Assembly (NCBI GenBank): GCA_934661005.1
Contig: CAKUIK010000053.1
Coordinates: forward strand, 1-14,052
Source: an uncultured Slackia sp.
Lineage (GTDB): Bacteria > Actinomycetota > Coriobacteriia > Coriobacteriales > Eggerthellaceae
DNA length: 14,052 bases
Direction: 5' to 3'
Position 1 is the first letter of the stretch. Every line of letters begins with the position of its first letter. Positions 13,644 to 14,052 of the stretch are shown here, piece after piece. The notes beneath the pieces were generated by a model, which did no database searches, was not told where the DNA came from, and saw only the letters and a program-made list of their open reading frames with translations. The position numbers were made by a program, and so were the translations under genes.

Positions 13644-14052
13644 GGCTCCCCCACTTAATTCGCTTTCCGCTCATGCGGCCTTGACGACATCATCGCAGCG
13701 AGACCTTGCCCAAACCTTGCCCGCACGCATGCGTTCTACGCGCGATTTCCCCTTTGTCTTCGTTGCATTTTGCCGCGCGCATCCCTCACTTTCCTCGTAT
13801 TTCGCACGCAATTCCAACGTAAACGAGCAATACATTCCAATCGGTTTCGCCGCGCTACCTCACGAGACTAACGCAAAACCGCCCCTCGCATCCAATCCCT
13901 CAAGCGCTCCGCGCAAGGGCATCGCCGCTCCGCGCGTTTGAGAAACTCGCCTCTTCTTTTAAGTCATGTGCATTCGGTTGATTTTCATTGTTAGCCGGAC
14001 ACTTGCGGCGCAAATAGGGTTTTCGCAGTTAGCAGGACGGGCGCTCGCGCGC
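13644..14052. other. Region upstream of the tad operon, no supported gene
   Basis: No convincing gene. On the minus strand a 54-codon frame (13835-13671, starting MYCSFTLELR) ends 27 bases before cpaB, but has no good ribosome site. GCGCGGAGCG occurs twice exactly 21 bp apart (13935-13926 and 13914-13905), which could be operator sites. At the right edge GTTAGCCGGAC (13990-14000) and GTTAGCAGGAC (14028-14038) flank a 27-base spacer, perhaps part of an intergenic repeat continuing beyond the window. The tad promoter is presumably here, but no good -35/-10 pair stood out. Confidence 0.5.

Noticed and set aside
1..14052. tRNA, rRNA, CRISPR array, transposase, integrase or prophage genes.
   Set aside because: None seen on either strand; every large frame is explained by Tad or Feo genes or their shadows.

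Overview
This 14 kb window is GC-rich bacterial DNA in which every gene I can support lies on the minus strand. It reads right to left as two units: a Tad/Flp (tight adherence, type IVc) pilus operon at about 13.6-4.3 kb, then a ferrous-iron uptake operon (feoA-feoA-feoB) at about 3.8-0.46 kb. The Tad locus has no secretin (RcpA/CpaC) and no outer-membrane partner genes, which is the form seen in single-membrane bacteria. Together with strong GGAGG-type ribosome sites and the protein style (Flp with a G|QGTTEYAILVG-like core, paired FeoAs, an acidic FeoB), this points to an actinobacterium, most likely a gut-type Coriobacteriia/Eggerthellaceae. That assignment is inference, not proof.

Tad operon in transcription order: cpaB/rcpC, tadZ (cpaE), tadA, tadB, tadC, flp1, flp2, tadE, a large TadG-like secreted/membrane protein, a second TadE/TadF-like pseudopilin, a DUF192 protein and a small zinc-ribbon protein. 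Six junctions are 4-nt ATGA, GTGA or TTGA overlaps. Most others overlap slightly or are separated by only a few bases, so this is one translationally coupled transcript. TadZ would place the machine, TadA powers it, TadB/TadC form the membrane platform, CpaB is the extracytoplasmic assembly protein, Flp1/Flp2 are the pilins, and the TadE-like proteins are minor pilins or anchors. No prepilin peptidase (TadV/CpaA) is in the window, although four proteins carry clear class III prepilin cleavage sites. A hairpin plus T-run at 4209-4256 probably ends the operon.

Feo operon: two divergent FeoA proteins (96 and 78 aa) precede FeoB. FeoB has a standard G domain and permease core, but about 120 extra acidic, Tyr-containing residues with an internal repeat in its first extracytoplasmic loop. 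The feoA-feoB gap holds a large stem-loop over the feoA stop codon and a second small hairpin followed by T6, a possible attenuator. A strong terminator at 387-419 ends the operon.

The left 386 bases are non-coding and hold a 245-bp element with imperfect 50-bp inverted ends (24 bp perfect), which looks like a MITE- or REP-like intergenic repeat. The right 400 bases, upstream of cpaB, hold short direct repeats and perhaps a 54-codon ORF, but no recognisable gene. No tRNA, rRNA, CRISPR array, transposase or integrase was seen.
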